Below are positions 22,072 through 29,585 of a stretch of DNA of 48,402 bases, one piece after another (position 1 is the first letter of the stretch; every line of letters starts with the position of its first letter). Source of the DNA: JBOGXF01 sp050694275 (GTDB lineage: Bacteria; Actinomycetota; CADDZG01; WHSQ01); NCBI GenBank assembly GCA_050694275.1, contig JBOGXF010000133.1:1-48402 (forward strand), in the 5' to 3' direction. The notes under the pieces are model-generated. The model was not told the origin of the DNA. It did not search any database and worked only from the letters and a program-made list of their open reading frames with translations. The translations under genes were made by a program, and so were the position numbers.

Positions 22072-23354
22072 GCAAGGAGCGCTCCGACAAACTGCTCGAC
22101 GAGGCGCGTTCCCTGATGCCCGGGGGCGTGTCGTCTCCCGTGCGCGCGTTCGACGCGGTCGGATCGCACCCGTTCTTCGTCGAAGAGGCGTCGGGTGCGG
22201 TTATCACCGACGTCGACGGCAACGACTACATCGACTTCGTGCAGAGCTGGGGCGCGCTCCTGTTCGGTCACGCCCACCCCACCATCGTCGCCGCGGTCAC
22301 CGGCGCCGCGACGCGAGGAACCTCGTTCGGCATATCGAGCGAGTCCGAGGTCGAGCTCGCCCGCCTCGTCGTCTCGCTCGTGCCCAACGTGGACATGGTC
22401 CGTTTCACCTCGTCCGGAACCGAGGCTGCGATGACCGCGGTGCGACTCGCCCGCGGCGCGACCGGACGCGACAAGATCGTCAAGCTCGCCGGCTGCTACC
22501 ACGGTCATGTCGACGCGCTCCTGGTCGAGGCGGGGTCGGGGGTTGCGACGCTCGGCCTGCCGGGGACGCCGGGGGTGACTCGAGGAGCGACGGCCGACAC
22601 GATGGTCGCGCCGTACAACGATCTCGACGCGATCGAGCGCGCGGTCCGGTCGGTGAAAGGTGACATCGCCGCGATCCTGGTGGAGCCGGTCGCCGCCAAC
22701 ATGGGTTTGGTGACCCCGGCGGACGGTTTTCTAGAGGGGCTGCGTGCACTCGCCGACGAGTCGGGAGCGCTGCTCGTCTCCGACGAGGTCATCACCGGGT
22801 TTCGCGTCGGCGTCGGCGGCGCACAGGAGCGCTTCGGGATCGCTGCCGACATCGTGCTCATGGGAAAGGTCCTCGGCGGGGGGCTCCCGGTGGGAGCGGT
22901 CGCCGGCCGGGCCGAGATCATGGACCACCTCGCGCCGGCCGGTTCCGTCTACCAGGCCGGCACGTTGTCGGGCAACCCGCTGGCGATGGCCGCGGGAATC
23001 GCGACGCTGACGATGATCCAGGCCGACCCCTCCGTTTACGGTCGCCTGCAGGACACCGCGCGCTCGCTGGTGCGTGCGTTGGTCGACGCGGCCGATGTAG
23101 CATCCGTTCCCATGGCCGCGTCGGCGGTCGGGGGTCTCGCCGGATTCTTCTTCTCCGAGCACGAGGTGACCAACTACGAGCGCGCGCAAGCAACCGACGG
23201 CGAGACCTACGCTCGCTTCCATGCGGGGATGCTCGAGCGCGGTATCTACCTGCCCCCGTCGCGCTTCGAGGCGCTGTTCATCACGACGGCGCACACCGAG
23301 GAACACATCGATCGAGTGGCGGAAGCGGCCCGCGACGTCCTCGCGTCGCTCTAG
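22059..23354 (+). CDS. hemL: Glutamate-1-semialdehyde 2,1-aminomutase
   Basis: A 431-residue class III aminotransferase that moves the amino group of glutamate-1-semialdehyde to give 5-aminolevulinate, the second C5-pathway step. It keeps PGGVSSPVRAF near the N-terminus, the PLP lysine K270 (LMGKVLGGGLPVGA) and the cofactor-binding SDEVITGFRVG. I chose the GTG at 22059, inside the end of hemB with AAGAAAG upstream; a later start would cut into the conserved N-terminus. It closes the heme block; the next genes are on the other strand. Confidence 0.95.
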   Translation: MARLGKERSDKLLDEARSLMPGGVSSPVRAFDAVGSHPFFVEEASGAVITDVDGNDYIDFVQSWGALLFGHAHPTIVAAVTGAATRGTSFGISSESEVELARLVVSLVPNVDMVRFTSSGTEAAMTAVRLARGATGRDKIVKLAGCYHGHVDALLVEAGSGVATLGLPGTPGVTRGATADTMVAPYNDLDAIERAVRSVKGDIAAILVEPVAANMGLVTPADGFLEGLRALADESGALLVSDEVITGFRVGVGGAQERFGIAADIVLMGKVLGGGLPVGAVAGRAEIMDHLAPAGSVYQAGTLSGNPLAMAAGIATLTMIQADPSVYGRLQDTARSLVRALVDAADVASVPMAASAVGGLAGFFFSEHEVTNYERAQATDGETYARFHAGMLERGIYLPPSRFEALFITTAHTEEHIDRVAEAARDVLASL

Positions 23355-23425
23355 CCCTGGAGGCGCGCGCCGAGCTTGTGAGGCACATGGCACGCGATAT
23401 TTGTCGGCCCTGTACCACGCAACCG

Positions 23426-23608
23426 TTATTCGCCGCGGCCGAGCGCGAGCCACAGCACCAGGCCCGTGATCAAGAGCATCACGACAAAGCCGATGAAGGC
23501 GAGGCCCCCCTCCTCGCCGGCGTTGAGCCCCGGCTCGGTGCACGCGGGGGCAGTGAGAGTCAACGCTGCGATCAGCGTGCGAACGAGATTGCGCGGCCGC
23601 ATGCTCAC
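23426..23608 (-). CDS. Small lipoprotein-like or single-pass membrane protein, last gene of the bc operon
   Basis: Sixty residues from GTG 23608, or 58 from ATG 23602. An N-terminal signal-like stretch ends in LTAPAC, which could be a lipobox (Cys about residue 20 of the longer form), and residues 36-54 form a clear membrane helix (LAFIGFVVMLLITGLVLWLA). The upstream gene ends in GTGA overlapping the GTG, which argues that the gene is real and coupled. I do not recognise a family. A role as a small accessory subunit of the quinol:cytochrome c reductase is inference from position. Between 23355 and 23425 I see only the convergent gap to hemL. Confidence 0.6.
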   Translation of the reverse strand: MSMRPRNLVRTLIAALTLTAPACTEPGLNAGEEGGLAFIGFVVMLLITGLVLWLALGRGE

Positions 23609-24276
23609 GCCCCCCCTCGGGCATTCGCCTCGGCTTTGCGCCGGACACGCCTTTCCTGCCGGCTCAGCCCCCAGAGATGCAACACGAACAGCGCGGCGAC
23701 GCCTACCGTCATCGTGCGGGCGGGACCGAGCGGGTTGCCGGGATCGAACTCCAGCACCGCGACCACCTCGCCGGTCGCCTCCGATCCTTCGACCGGCTCG
23801 AAGGTCACCGCGCCGAACAGATCGCCGTCCTGTTCGAGCAGGCGGGTCCGATCGTCGTTGATCGCCCCGTCGGAAGCCTCGGTGAAGGTCTCGACCTCGC
23901 CCTCTGAGATGGCGTCCTCGAGGACGCTGCCCGCGGCGCTCGACAGCTCCCCCACCTGCGTGGTCTCGCCCTCGTCCTCCTCGTCGGCCGGACGCCACGG
24001 ATTCTCCGGGTAGGCGGACGCGGGGCCGAAGCCGGTCTCCTGCGCGGTCGCGCCGATCCCGACCCCGTCCCAGTCGGCCAGGTCGCCGACCGGGCCGAGG
24101 GGGCTGAGCGACCACACGACACCCATCATCAGCAAGAACGACAGCGTCACGGTCGCGGTGACGAAATACGCGAGGCGCGCGCCCATGACCATCGTCATCA
24201 GCAGGAACGCGCTGCCGACGAACACGACGATCGCGGAAACCGTCGCGGCAGCTCCCTCGACGAAGGTCAGGTCCAT
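23605..24276 (-). CDS. Unknown membrane protein of the bc-complex operon
   Basis: A 223-residue protein with two N-terminal membrane helices (about 10-30 and 36-58), a long acidic extracytoplasmic part (about 70-170, with many Glu and Asp), and a third helix near 183-202 followed by a basic tail RRVRRKAEANARGGA inside. No cofactor-binding motif is seen. It follows the diheme cytochrome gene directly, with no gap between stop and start, and overlaps the next small gene. An accessory or assembly role for the cytochrome complex is likely from the setting, but no family could be named. Confidence 0.7.
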   Translation of the reverse strand: MDLTFVEGAAATVSAIVVFVGSAFLLMTMVMGARLAYFVTATVTLSFLLMMGVVWSLSPLGPVGDLADWDGVGIGATAQETGFGPASAYPENPWRPADEEDEGETTQVGELSSAAGSVLEDAISEGEVETFTEASDGAINDDRTRLLEQDGDLFGAVTFEPVEGSEATGEVVAVLEFDPGNPLGPARTMTVGVAALFVLHLWGLSRQERRVRRKAEANARGGA

Positions 24277-25365
24277 CTACAGACTCCGCTCATATGCGAT
24301 CACGGCCTGGATCTGGGACTCGGTGAGGGGGTATGCGGGTGCCGGGACGCCTTGAACCGGCGCCTCCGCGTGCGGGGGCATGAACGCGAACCGGCGCCCG
24401 TTAGAGACCGTCTGCTCGTGCAGCGCCTCGTCGAGGTGCAGGACGTCACCCTTCCACAACGCGAGTCCGGGGTACCACGTGCCGACCTGCTCGAACAGCT
24501 CCGGATCGTCGATCTGGAGCGCGGTGAGGTCGGGCGCGTCGGGGTTCGGGAACTGCGCCGGGAGCAGGCCCTCCTCCTCCTTGCCCTGGCCGCGTGGACC
24601 ATGGCACACCGCGCATCGTGCGGTGAAGATCTCTTCACCGCAGGTCAGACGGTCGGCCGGGCCGGGATCCTCGCAGTCCTGCGAGATGCCTGCCGGTGGC
24701 TCGTTGTTCTCGGGCAGTGTCCCCAAATAGTTGACGACGTCGTCGATCATCTGCGGGGTCATCGGGCCGCCGAACTGTTGCCCCCACGCCGGCATCGGCG
24801 TCCCGGGCCGGCCCCGCTCGATGGTGAAGCGAACGACCTCCTCGTCCCAGCGCGTGAAGACGTTGTTCAGCGGCGGAGCCCGGTACCGGACCACCTCGCC
24901 GGTGACGGGATCGGTGAATCCCCCGGGGACGAACCCCCCCTCCCCCTCGGTGCCGTGGCAGTTCGCGCACCCCATACCGAGAGCGATCTGCCGCTCGGCT
25001 CGGCGGAACGCGATGGGATCGGCTTCTTCCGGCAGCGGAGGCGGGACGGCGAAGATGATCTCGCCGCGCTCGAGCGACTCTTCGTTGAAGTGCTCGTCGA
25101 AGCTCTCCTGCCGCTGACCTTCGGGCAGCCAGTAAGTCGGCAGAAAGATGGCGAGACCGACGGCGGTGAGAACACCGAACAGCATGATCCGCTCGAGCCG
25201 GGGACCTTCGAGCACCTCGTCGGGAGAGCCCGGGCGCATGGCGGACGGGATCCCCAGCGTGCGTCGGGCGCGCCCCGGTTGGGTGCGGGCGATGAAGATC
25301 GCCCACAGCAGGGCCGCGGGGATGAGCACGCCGAGCGCGATGACCAGGATCTCATTGGTGCTCAC
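24277..25365 (-). CDS. Membrane-bound diheme cytochrome c
   Basis: A 362-residue protein with two N-terminal membrane helices (4-26 and 60-80) and two class I cytochrome c domains outside. The heme sites are CANCH (133-137) and CAVCH (251-255), each followed by a plausible Met axial region (MPAWGQQ and FMPPHAE). In this operon it takes the place of cytochrome c1 and would carry electrons from the Rieske protein towards the caa3 oxidase. The heme groups require the ccm system encoded downstream. A diheme subunit is the usual form in actinobacterial bcc complexes, though the overall sequence is not that of QcrC of Actinomycetes. Confidence 0.88.
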   Translation of the reverse strand: MSTNEILVIALGVLIPAALLWAIFIARTQPGRARRTLGIPSAMRPGSPDEVLEGPRLERIMLFGVLTAVGLAIFLPTYWLPEGQRQESFDEHFNEESLERGEIIFAVPPPLPEEADPIAFRRAERQIALGMGCANCHGTEGEGGFVPGGFTDPVTGEVVRYRAPPLNNVFTRWDEEVVRFTIERGRPGTPMPAWGQQFGGPMTPQMIDDVVNYLGTLPENNEPPAGISQDCEDPGPADRLTCGEEIFTARCAVCHGPRGQGKEEEGLLPAQFPNPDAPDLTALQIDDPELFEQVGTWYPGLALWKGDVLHLDEALHEQTVSNGRRFAFMPPHAEAPVQGVPAPAYPLTESQIQAVIAYERSL

Positions 25366-25389
25366 TGCCGCGTTACCTCTTCTCTCGAC

Positions 25390-26190
25390 CTAAACCGGCA
25401 CACAGAACGGACCGACCGGCTCGCCAAACCTCTCCCACGTGTTCGTGCCCCTCGGCGGTCCGACCTGGAGCGCCCCGGTGTCTACCACAACGCTGTTTCC
25501 GCTGATCTCGATGGGGAAGCGGTCGAGCCCCCGCGGGGCCGGCCCCCCGTAGTACTCGCCGGTGAGCCGGTACTTGGAGCCGTGGCACGGGCACTCGAAC
25601 AGCATCGAGGTCGAGCAGTGCGGAACCGAGCAGCCGAGGTGCACGCACTTGCGGTAGAGCGCCTGCAGCTTGACCTCCTTCGCGTTGGTCGCGAGATACA
25701 CGGGCGAGTCGCCGGTGCCCTCGTAATAGGTCAGCCAGAAGCGACCCTGGGGTATGAACAGCGGCTGGAAGCCGTTTTCGGGCCCGACCTTGGAGATGAT
25801 GTCTTCGAGGTTCCCGGCGGTGATCCTGGTCCCGAATCCCCCGGTCAGTTTGGGCCACAGGAACGACAGGCTGCCCATCCCGAAGAACCCGAGAAAGGCG
25901 GTGAACGACGCGGTCCAGGCGCGATTGAGGAACTGCCGACGCGACACCGCCATCTGCTCGGGGGTGAGCGGCTTGCGCTCCTTCTCGGGAATCTTCTTGA
26001 CCTCGACCGGCGGCGCCGCCTCCTCGGCGGCCTCGGCCTCCTGGGCGGCGTCGGGGCGCTCGGCGGTCGCAGTGCCGCCGGTCGCGAGCGCCGCTTTCCG
26101 CTCGCGGCGGATCGTGAGGTTGGCCATGAACAGGCCCCACGCCGCGACGCTGACGGCGACGACGATGAGGGCGATCGTCCCCGGGCTCAT
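25390..26190 (-). CDS. qcrA: Rieske iron-sulfur subunit of the quinol:cytochrome c reductase
   Basis: A 266-residue protein with a Rieske [2Fe-2S] fold at the C-terminus: box I is C182-V-H184-L-G-C187 and box II is C200-P-C202-H203-G-S; C182, H184, C200 and H203 hold the cluster, and C187 and C202 form the disulfide. Two extra N-terminal features are unusual: a first helix (5-25) and an Ala/Glu-rich stretch (40-62) before a second helix after SRRQFLNRAW (83-92), which resembles a twin-arginine signal. It passes electrons from quinol to the diheme cytochrome. An additional cysteine (C192) lies between the boxes. Confidence 0.93.
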   Translation of the reverse strand: MSPGTIALIVVAVSVAAWGLFMANLTIRRERKAALATGGTATAERPDAAQEAEAAEEAAPPVEVKKIPEKERKPLTPEQMAVSRRQFLNRAWTASFTAFLGFFGMGSLSFLWPKLTGGFGTRITAGNLEDIISKVGPENGFQPLFIPQGRFWLTYYEGTGDSPVYLATNAKEVKLQALYRKCVHLGCSVPHCSTSMLFECPCHGSKYRLTGEYYGGPAPRGLDRFPIEISGNSVVVDTGALQVGPPRGTNTWERFGEPVGPFCVPV

Positions 26191-26208
26191 CTTGATATCC
26201 GTCCTTGG

Positions 26209-26988
26209 TCAGAGCTCAAAGAAGATTCCACCTTCCCACGGATAGATGAAGTTGAAGCCCGGCCCCCGGAAGAACATCCCGATCGTCGTGAGCACCGCGA
26301 AGCTCAGGATGAAGAAGCTGAACAGCACGATCGCCAGCTTCCTGTCGTCCGGGCGGTTCGAGGGATTGCGATCGAGGAAGGGCAGTGCGATCAGGACGAC
26401 GATGATGACGTTCGGGATGGTCACGCCCGCGACCTGCGGGTGGAGGTATCGCAGCAGCTCCTGCAGGCCCAAGAAGTACCACGGGGCCTTCGACGGGTTC
26501 GGCGTCTGGTTGATGTTGGAGAGCTCGCGCAGCGGCGCGTCGACCGCGATCGAGAAGACCGTCAGCAACGCCGTCACCACGAGCAACGAGACGAACTCGG
26601 CCGCCATCAGGTGCGGCCACACGTTGACGCGATCCATCGGCTGCCGCTCGACCTTTTGGATCGCTTCCGGCTTGACCACCGCGAGAAGCCTCTGCACGCG
26701 GTCGGGCACCGCCACCGGGCCGTTGCCCGCGGCCCGCTTCGCCGGAGCGCCGGTCGTGGGACGCGCGGCCGGCTTGGCCGGGGCCTGTGCGGCGGCGGCG
26801 GGTTGCTGCGCCGCGCCCTCTGGGGCAGGCGCCGGGGCGGTCGAGGCGACGGCCTTGGTGGGATCGGCGGCGCCGCGCTGAGCCCGCACGCGCGCCGCCT
26901 TGGCGCGCGCCTGCGCGACCGCGGGGGAGGAGCCCTTGGCCTGCTCCTCCTTCAGGACCTGCTCGTAGACCTCGTCCGGCGTCGCCAT
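26209..26988 (-). CDS. Cytochrome b C-terminal (subunit IV/PetD-like) with N-terminal extension
   Basis: A 259-residue protein in two parts. Residues 125-259 match cytochrome b subunit IV with three membrane helices; the quinol-site motif reads KAPWYFLGLQELL, where the PEWY glutamate is replaced by Ala, a change often seen in menaquinone-type complexes. Residues 1-40 (DEVYEQVLKEEQAKGSS and on) form a charged helical module followed by an Ala/Pro-rich linker (about 45-90). That module recurs almost unchanged at the start of the unrelated partial gene at 48076. The extension is cytoplasmic by topology. Together with the next gene it makes the split cytochrome b. Confidence 0.88.
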   Translation of the reverse strand: MATPDEVYEQVLKEEQAKGSSPAVAQARAKAARVRAQRGAADPTKAVASTAPAPAPEGAAQQPAAAAQAPAKPAARPTTGAPAKRAAGNGPVAVPDRVQRLLAVVKPEAIQKVERQPMDRVNVWPHLMAAEFVSLLVVTALLTVFSIAVDAPLRELSNINQTPNPSKAPWYFLGLQELLRYLHPQVAGVTIPNVIIVVLIALPFLDRNPSNRPDDRKLAIVLFSFFILSFAVLTTIGMFFRGPGFNFIYPWEGGIFFEL

Positions 26989-27003
26989 ACTCTCCTCCGA
27001 CCC

Positions 27004-27774
27004 CTACATGGGCCCCGAGATACCCCCGTCCTTTCTAACTCTCCAGAAGTGCACCGAGATGAACAACACGATGATGAACGGCAGAAACAGAACGTGAAGC
27101 GTGTACCAGCGCAAGAGCGTCTCGGCCCCGATCACCGGCCCACCGAGCAGGAAGAAGGCCACCTGGTCGCCGATGACCGGCGTGTTCCCGCCCATCTCGG
27201 TGCCGACGGTGACCGCCCACAACGCGAGCTGATCCCACGGCAGCAGGTAGCCGGTGAAGGCGAGCAGCAGCGTCAGCAGGAGCAGCACCACCCCGACGAT
27301 CCAGTTGAATTCTCGCGGGGGCTTGTACGCGCCCGTGTAGAAGACCCGCGCCATGTGGAGGAACACGCTGATGACCATGAGGTGTGCGCCCCAGCGGTGA
27401 AGGTTTCGGACGAGCACGCCGAAGCTGACCGACGTGTGAATCCGAAGCATGTCCGCGTACACAACGTCGACCGCGGGGCGGTAGAAGAACATCAAGTAGA
27501 TACCTGTGATCGTCAACAGGATGAACAGGAAGAACGTCAGCCCCCCGAGGCACAGCGTGTAGCTGAGCTTGATGCCGTGCCGCTTCACCTTGACCGGGTG
27601 CAGGTGATAGAGCACCGAGTTCATGACGACGTAGGCGCGGTTTCTCGGAGAGTCGGCGTAACCGCGCCGGAAAATCGAGCCGGGGCGGAACATCGATCGC
27701 CACACCTGGCTGTTGTGAAGCTGATCGAGTCTCTCGGAGAGCTTGTCCTTGATCGCTTCTCTACGGGTCGCCAC
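27004..27774 (-). CDS. qcrB: Cytochrome b6-like subunit, possible heme c_n site
   Basis: A 256-residue cytochrome b N-terminal half with four helices. Heme b ligands are expected at His126, His140, His227 and His242 (NLHRWGAH, VFLHMARV, LHVLF, VHFWR). The segment before helix A reads SYTLCLGGLTFFLF, and Cys75 corresponds to the cysteine of cytochrome b6 (FYCLGG) that binds the extra heme c_n covalently. This places the complex with the b6f/Bacillus-type enzymes and not with the long actinobacterial QcrB. It oxidises quinol together with the PetD-like subunit encoded 15 bases downstream. Heme c_n itself is inferred from this one residue. Confidence 0.92.
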   Translation of the reverse strand: MATRREAIKDKLSERLDQLHNSQVWRSMFRPGSIFRRGYADSPRNRAYVVMNSVLYHLHPVKVKRHGIKLSYTLCLGGLTFFLFILLTITGIYLMFFYRPAVDVVYADMLRIHTSVSFGVLVRNLHRWGAHLMVISVFLHMARVFYTGAYKPPREFNWIVGVVLLLLTLLLAFTGYLLPWDQLALWAVTVGTEMGGNTPVIGDQVAFFLLGGPVIGAETLLRWYTLHVLFLPFIIVLFISVHFWRVRKDGGISGPM

Positions 27775-27784
27775 TTACGTCTCC

Positions 27785-28207
27785 CTAGGACGCCTTCTGC
27801 GACTGCGGAACCGTTCCCATCGCGCGCCCGCCGCGCTTGGCCTTGCCCCCGGTGACGCCGCTCTGCACCAGAGCCCCGGTGGGGCAGCGTTCGACGCACA
27901 GGTTGCAGCGCGTGCACGCGTTGTCGTCGATGAGAAACAGGATGTCGTCCGGCTCCATCTGCCGGGCGAGCTCGACGTTGCCCGAGTCGGCGACCGACGT
28001 CGGATCGACCATGAAGATGCAGTACCAGGGACAGATGTCGACGCACCCCTCGCACAGGATGCATTGCTCGGGGATGAAGTCGATGAAGTTCTTGGGCTTG
28101 ACTGCGCCCTTGAGCCAGTCCGCATCGACGAGCTGCATCTCGTAATCGGTGCGGAAGATGGGCTTCTCGATGATCTCCATCCGCTTCGGTTCGGGCGTTT
28201 TTGGCAT
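27785..28207 (-). CDS. 2[4Fe-4S] ferredoxin-like protein in the bc operon
   Basis: A 140-residue protein with two classical four-cysteine motifs: CILCEGCVDICP (Cys49, 52, 55, 59) and CTRCNLCVERCP (Cys98, 101, 104, 108), each binding a [4Fe-4S] cluster. About 45 N-terminal residues and a long insert between the motifs set it apart from minimal bacterial ferredoxins. It has no membrane helix or signal. It lies between the first operon gene and cytochrome b, 8 bases from its upstream neighbour, so it is very probably expressed with the complex. A ferredoxin is not a normal part of a bc complex; it may feed electrons to the cytochrome b heme c_n side, which is inference. Confidence 0.88.
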   Translation of the reverse strand: MPKTPEPKRMEIIEKPIFRTDYEMQLVDADWLKGAVKPKNFIDFIPEQCILCEGCVDICPWYCIFMVDPTSVADSGNVELARQMEPDDILFLIDDNACTRCNLCVERCPTGALVQSGVTGGKAKRGGRAMGTVPQSQKAS

Positions 28208-28215
28208 CGTGGCTC

Positions 28216-28587
28216 CTACTTACCGGACAAGTAGCCCTTGACGGTGTCCTGGACCCCCTTGGCGCCGGTGCGCTTGCGTTTCTTCTCCTGCCAGAAGTAC
28301 GCGAAGACCAGCATGCCGATGAGGATGGTTATCTGTACGCCGTTGGCGACGAGGTCGCGAACGATCTGAATCTGCGCGGGGTTCAGGCCCTCTTCCGAGA
28401 CCACCGGGAGCTTCTTGGAGAGGTCGATGAGGGCTTCGACCTCGTTGTCGGCTTCATAGATGATCCAGGACGGAAGCTGACCGAGGAAGACGATGGCAAA
28501 AGCGAAGATCAGGGACCCGAGAACCAGAGCCCGGGTCCACGTCATCGGTTTGTCGGTGTACTCGTAGACGCGTTCGGGGATTGCCAT
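28216..28587 (-). CDS. Unknown two-helix membrane protein, first gene of the bc operon
   Basis: A 123-residue protein with helices at about 19-45 (ALVLGSLIFAFAIVFLGQ) and 83-103 (GVQITILIGMLVFAYFW), an external loop of about 40 residues, and a basic C-terminal tail (QEKKRKRTGAKG) that should face the cytoplasm. It carries no cofactor motif and I do not recognise a family. The start ATG at 28587 is supported by a TAGGAT hexamer 9 bases upstream. As the first gene of the operon it may be an anchor or docking subunit for the ferredoxin encoded right behind it. Confidence 0.75.
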   Translation of the reverse strand: MAIPERVYEYTDKPMTWTRALVLGSLIFAFAIVFLGQLPSWIIYEADNEVEALIDLSKKLPVVSEEGLNPAQIQIVRDLVANGVQITILIGMLVFAYFWQEKKRKRTGAKGVQDTVKGYLSGK

Positions 28588-28596
28588 GCGACGGCC

Positions 28597-28602
28597 ATCC
28601 TA
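28597..28602 (-). promoter_or_regulatory. -10 hexamer of the bc-complex operon
   Basis: On the minus strand TAGGAT lies 9 bases before the ATG at 28587, which suggests a leaderless mRNA for the eight-gene reductase operon. No clear -35 was found. Confidence 0.5.
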
Positions 28603-28659
28603 ACAACTGGTGCGCCGTGTCCTCTTGCGACTTTGTGCGTTTGAGCAGGGATTTTGAAT

Positions 28660-28785
28660 CTAACGAGAGAGGTCGTCGAGCCGGCGTTCGAGCTTGCGTT
28701 GCCTCATCCCGATGGACAGGAGATAGGCGCCGATCCCGACCCACACCGCACTGAAGGCGACGAACAACCACGCCAGATCGCTCAT
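28660..28785 (-). CDS. ccmD: CcmD-like small membrane protein
   Basis: A 41-residue protein: MSDLAWLFVAFSAVWVGIGA and on, one membrane helix, then a basic stretch MRQRKLERRLDDLSR. This is the shape and position of CcmD, which holds the CcmABC heme-release complex together with CcmE. Its ATG overlaps the ccmC stop (ATGA). It is the last gene of the cytochrome c maturation operon; the next gene on this strand has its own promoter. Confidence 0.85.
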   Translation of the reverse strand: MSDLAWLFVAFSAVWVGIGAYLLSIGMRQRKLERRLDDLSR

Positions 28786-29558
28786 CGTCGAGCCGTCCCC
28801 GAGGGTTCCCGAACCGCCGGTCGCTCGCTCCGCTCGCGGGCGCGTCGGTCGTGGGCGGTCTCGAGAGCCGCAACCTTGTCCTGCACACGACCGAGCCCGA
28901 CGCGCGCCGACAGCATCCACGCGAAGAGCAGCGTGAAGGCCACTAGGGAGGTAAAGAACGCGAGCATCTCCCCTCCGCCGAGCCCCGAGTCACGAACGAG
29001 ATCGGCAGGGGTTGGACCACGCGGGTGAAGCGTGCGCCACCACTGCACCGAGAAGTGGACGATCGGGACGTTGACGAAGCCGACGATCCCAACCACCGCG
29101 GCGACCCTCCCCACTCTTGCGGGATTCGTGGCGAGCCCCCTCAGCAGGAGGTAGCCGACGTAGGTCAGCCACAGCACGAGCGTCGACGTCAGCCGGGCGT
29201 CCCACTGCCACCATGTCCCCCACACCGGGCGAGCCCAGATCGGGCCGGTGACGAGCACGAGGGTGGTGAAGACGACCCCTACCTCGGCAGCCCCGTGGGC
29301 GAGGAGGTCCCATCGGCGGGCGCCGGTGCGGAGGTAGGCGATCGAGGCGATGAACACGATCGCGAAGCCGAGATAGGCGGCCCAGGCCGAGGGGACGTGG
29401 AAGTAGAAGATGCGCTGGAGCTGCCCCCCCATGGCGTCGGTCGCCTCACGGGCGACGAAGAAGATGAAGTAGAGGGCGAGCGCGGTGGCGCCCCACGCCG
29501 CGATGCCTAGCCAATCCAGCGCGCGCGGGGACCGGGACGGAGCGAGGGTTTTTGCCAT
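28782..29558 (-). CDS. ccmC: Heme-handling membrane protein CcmC
   Basis: A 258-residue membrane protein with six helices. The tryptophan-rich motif WGTWWQWDARLTS (113-125) between helices III and IV binds heme for loading onto CcmE, and conserved histidines flank it (FYFHVPSAW, 52-60; VPIVHFSVQWW, about 164-174). The C-terminal 35 residues are basic and cytoplasmic. It is followed by ccmD with a 4-base overlap and preceded by an M15 peptidase gene, which is not a usual ccm partner. Confidence 0.94.
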   Translation of the reverse strand: MAKTLAPSRSPRALDWLGIAAWGATALALYFIFFVAREATDAMGGQLQRIFYFHVPSAWAAYLGFAIVFIASIAYLRTGARRWDLLAHGAAEVGVVFTTLVLVTGPIWARPVWGTWWQWDARLTSTLVLWLTYVGYLLLRGLATNPARVGRVAAVVGIVGFVNVPIVHFSVQWWRTLHPRGPTPADLVRDSGLGGGEMLAFFTSLVAFTLLFAWMLSARVGLGRVQDKVAALETAHDRRARERSERPAVREPSGTARR

Positions 29559-29585
29559 CGTCTTGAGCCTACAAGGGCCCGTCCC

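Noticed and set aside
24352..27855. An 1167-codon plus-strand open frame
   Set aside because: It is antisense to the diheme cytochrome, Rieske and cytochrome b genes, has Arg/Asp/His-rich shadow composition and no domain; it results from high GC.
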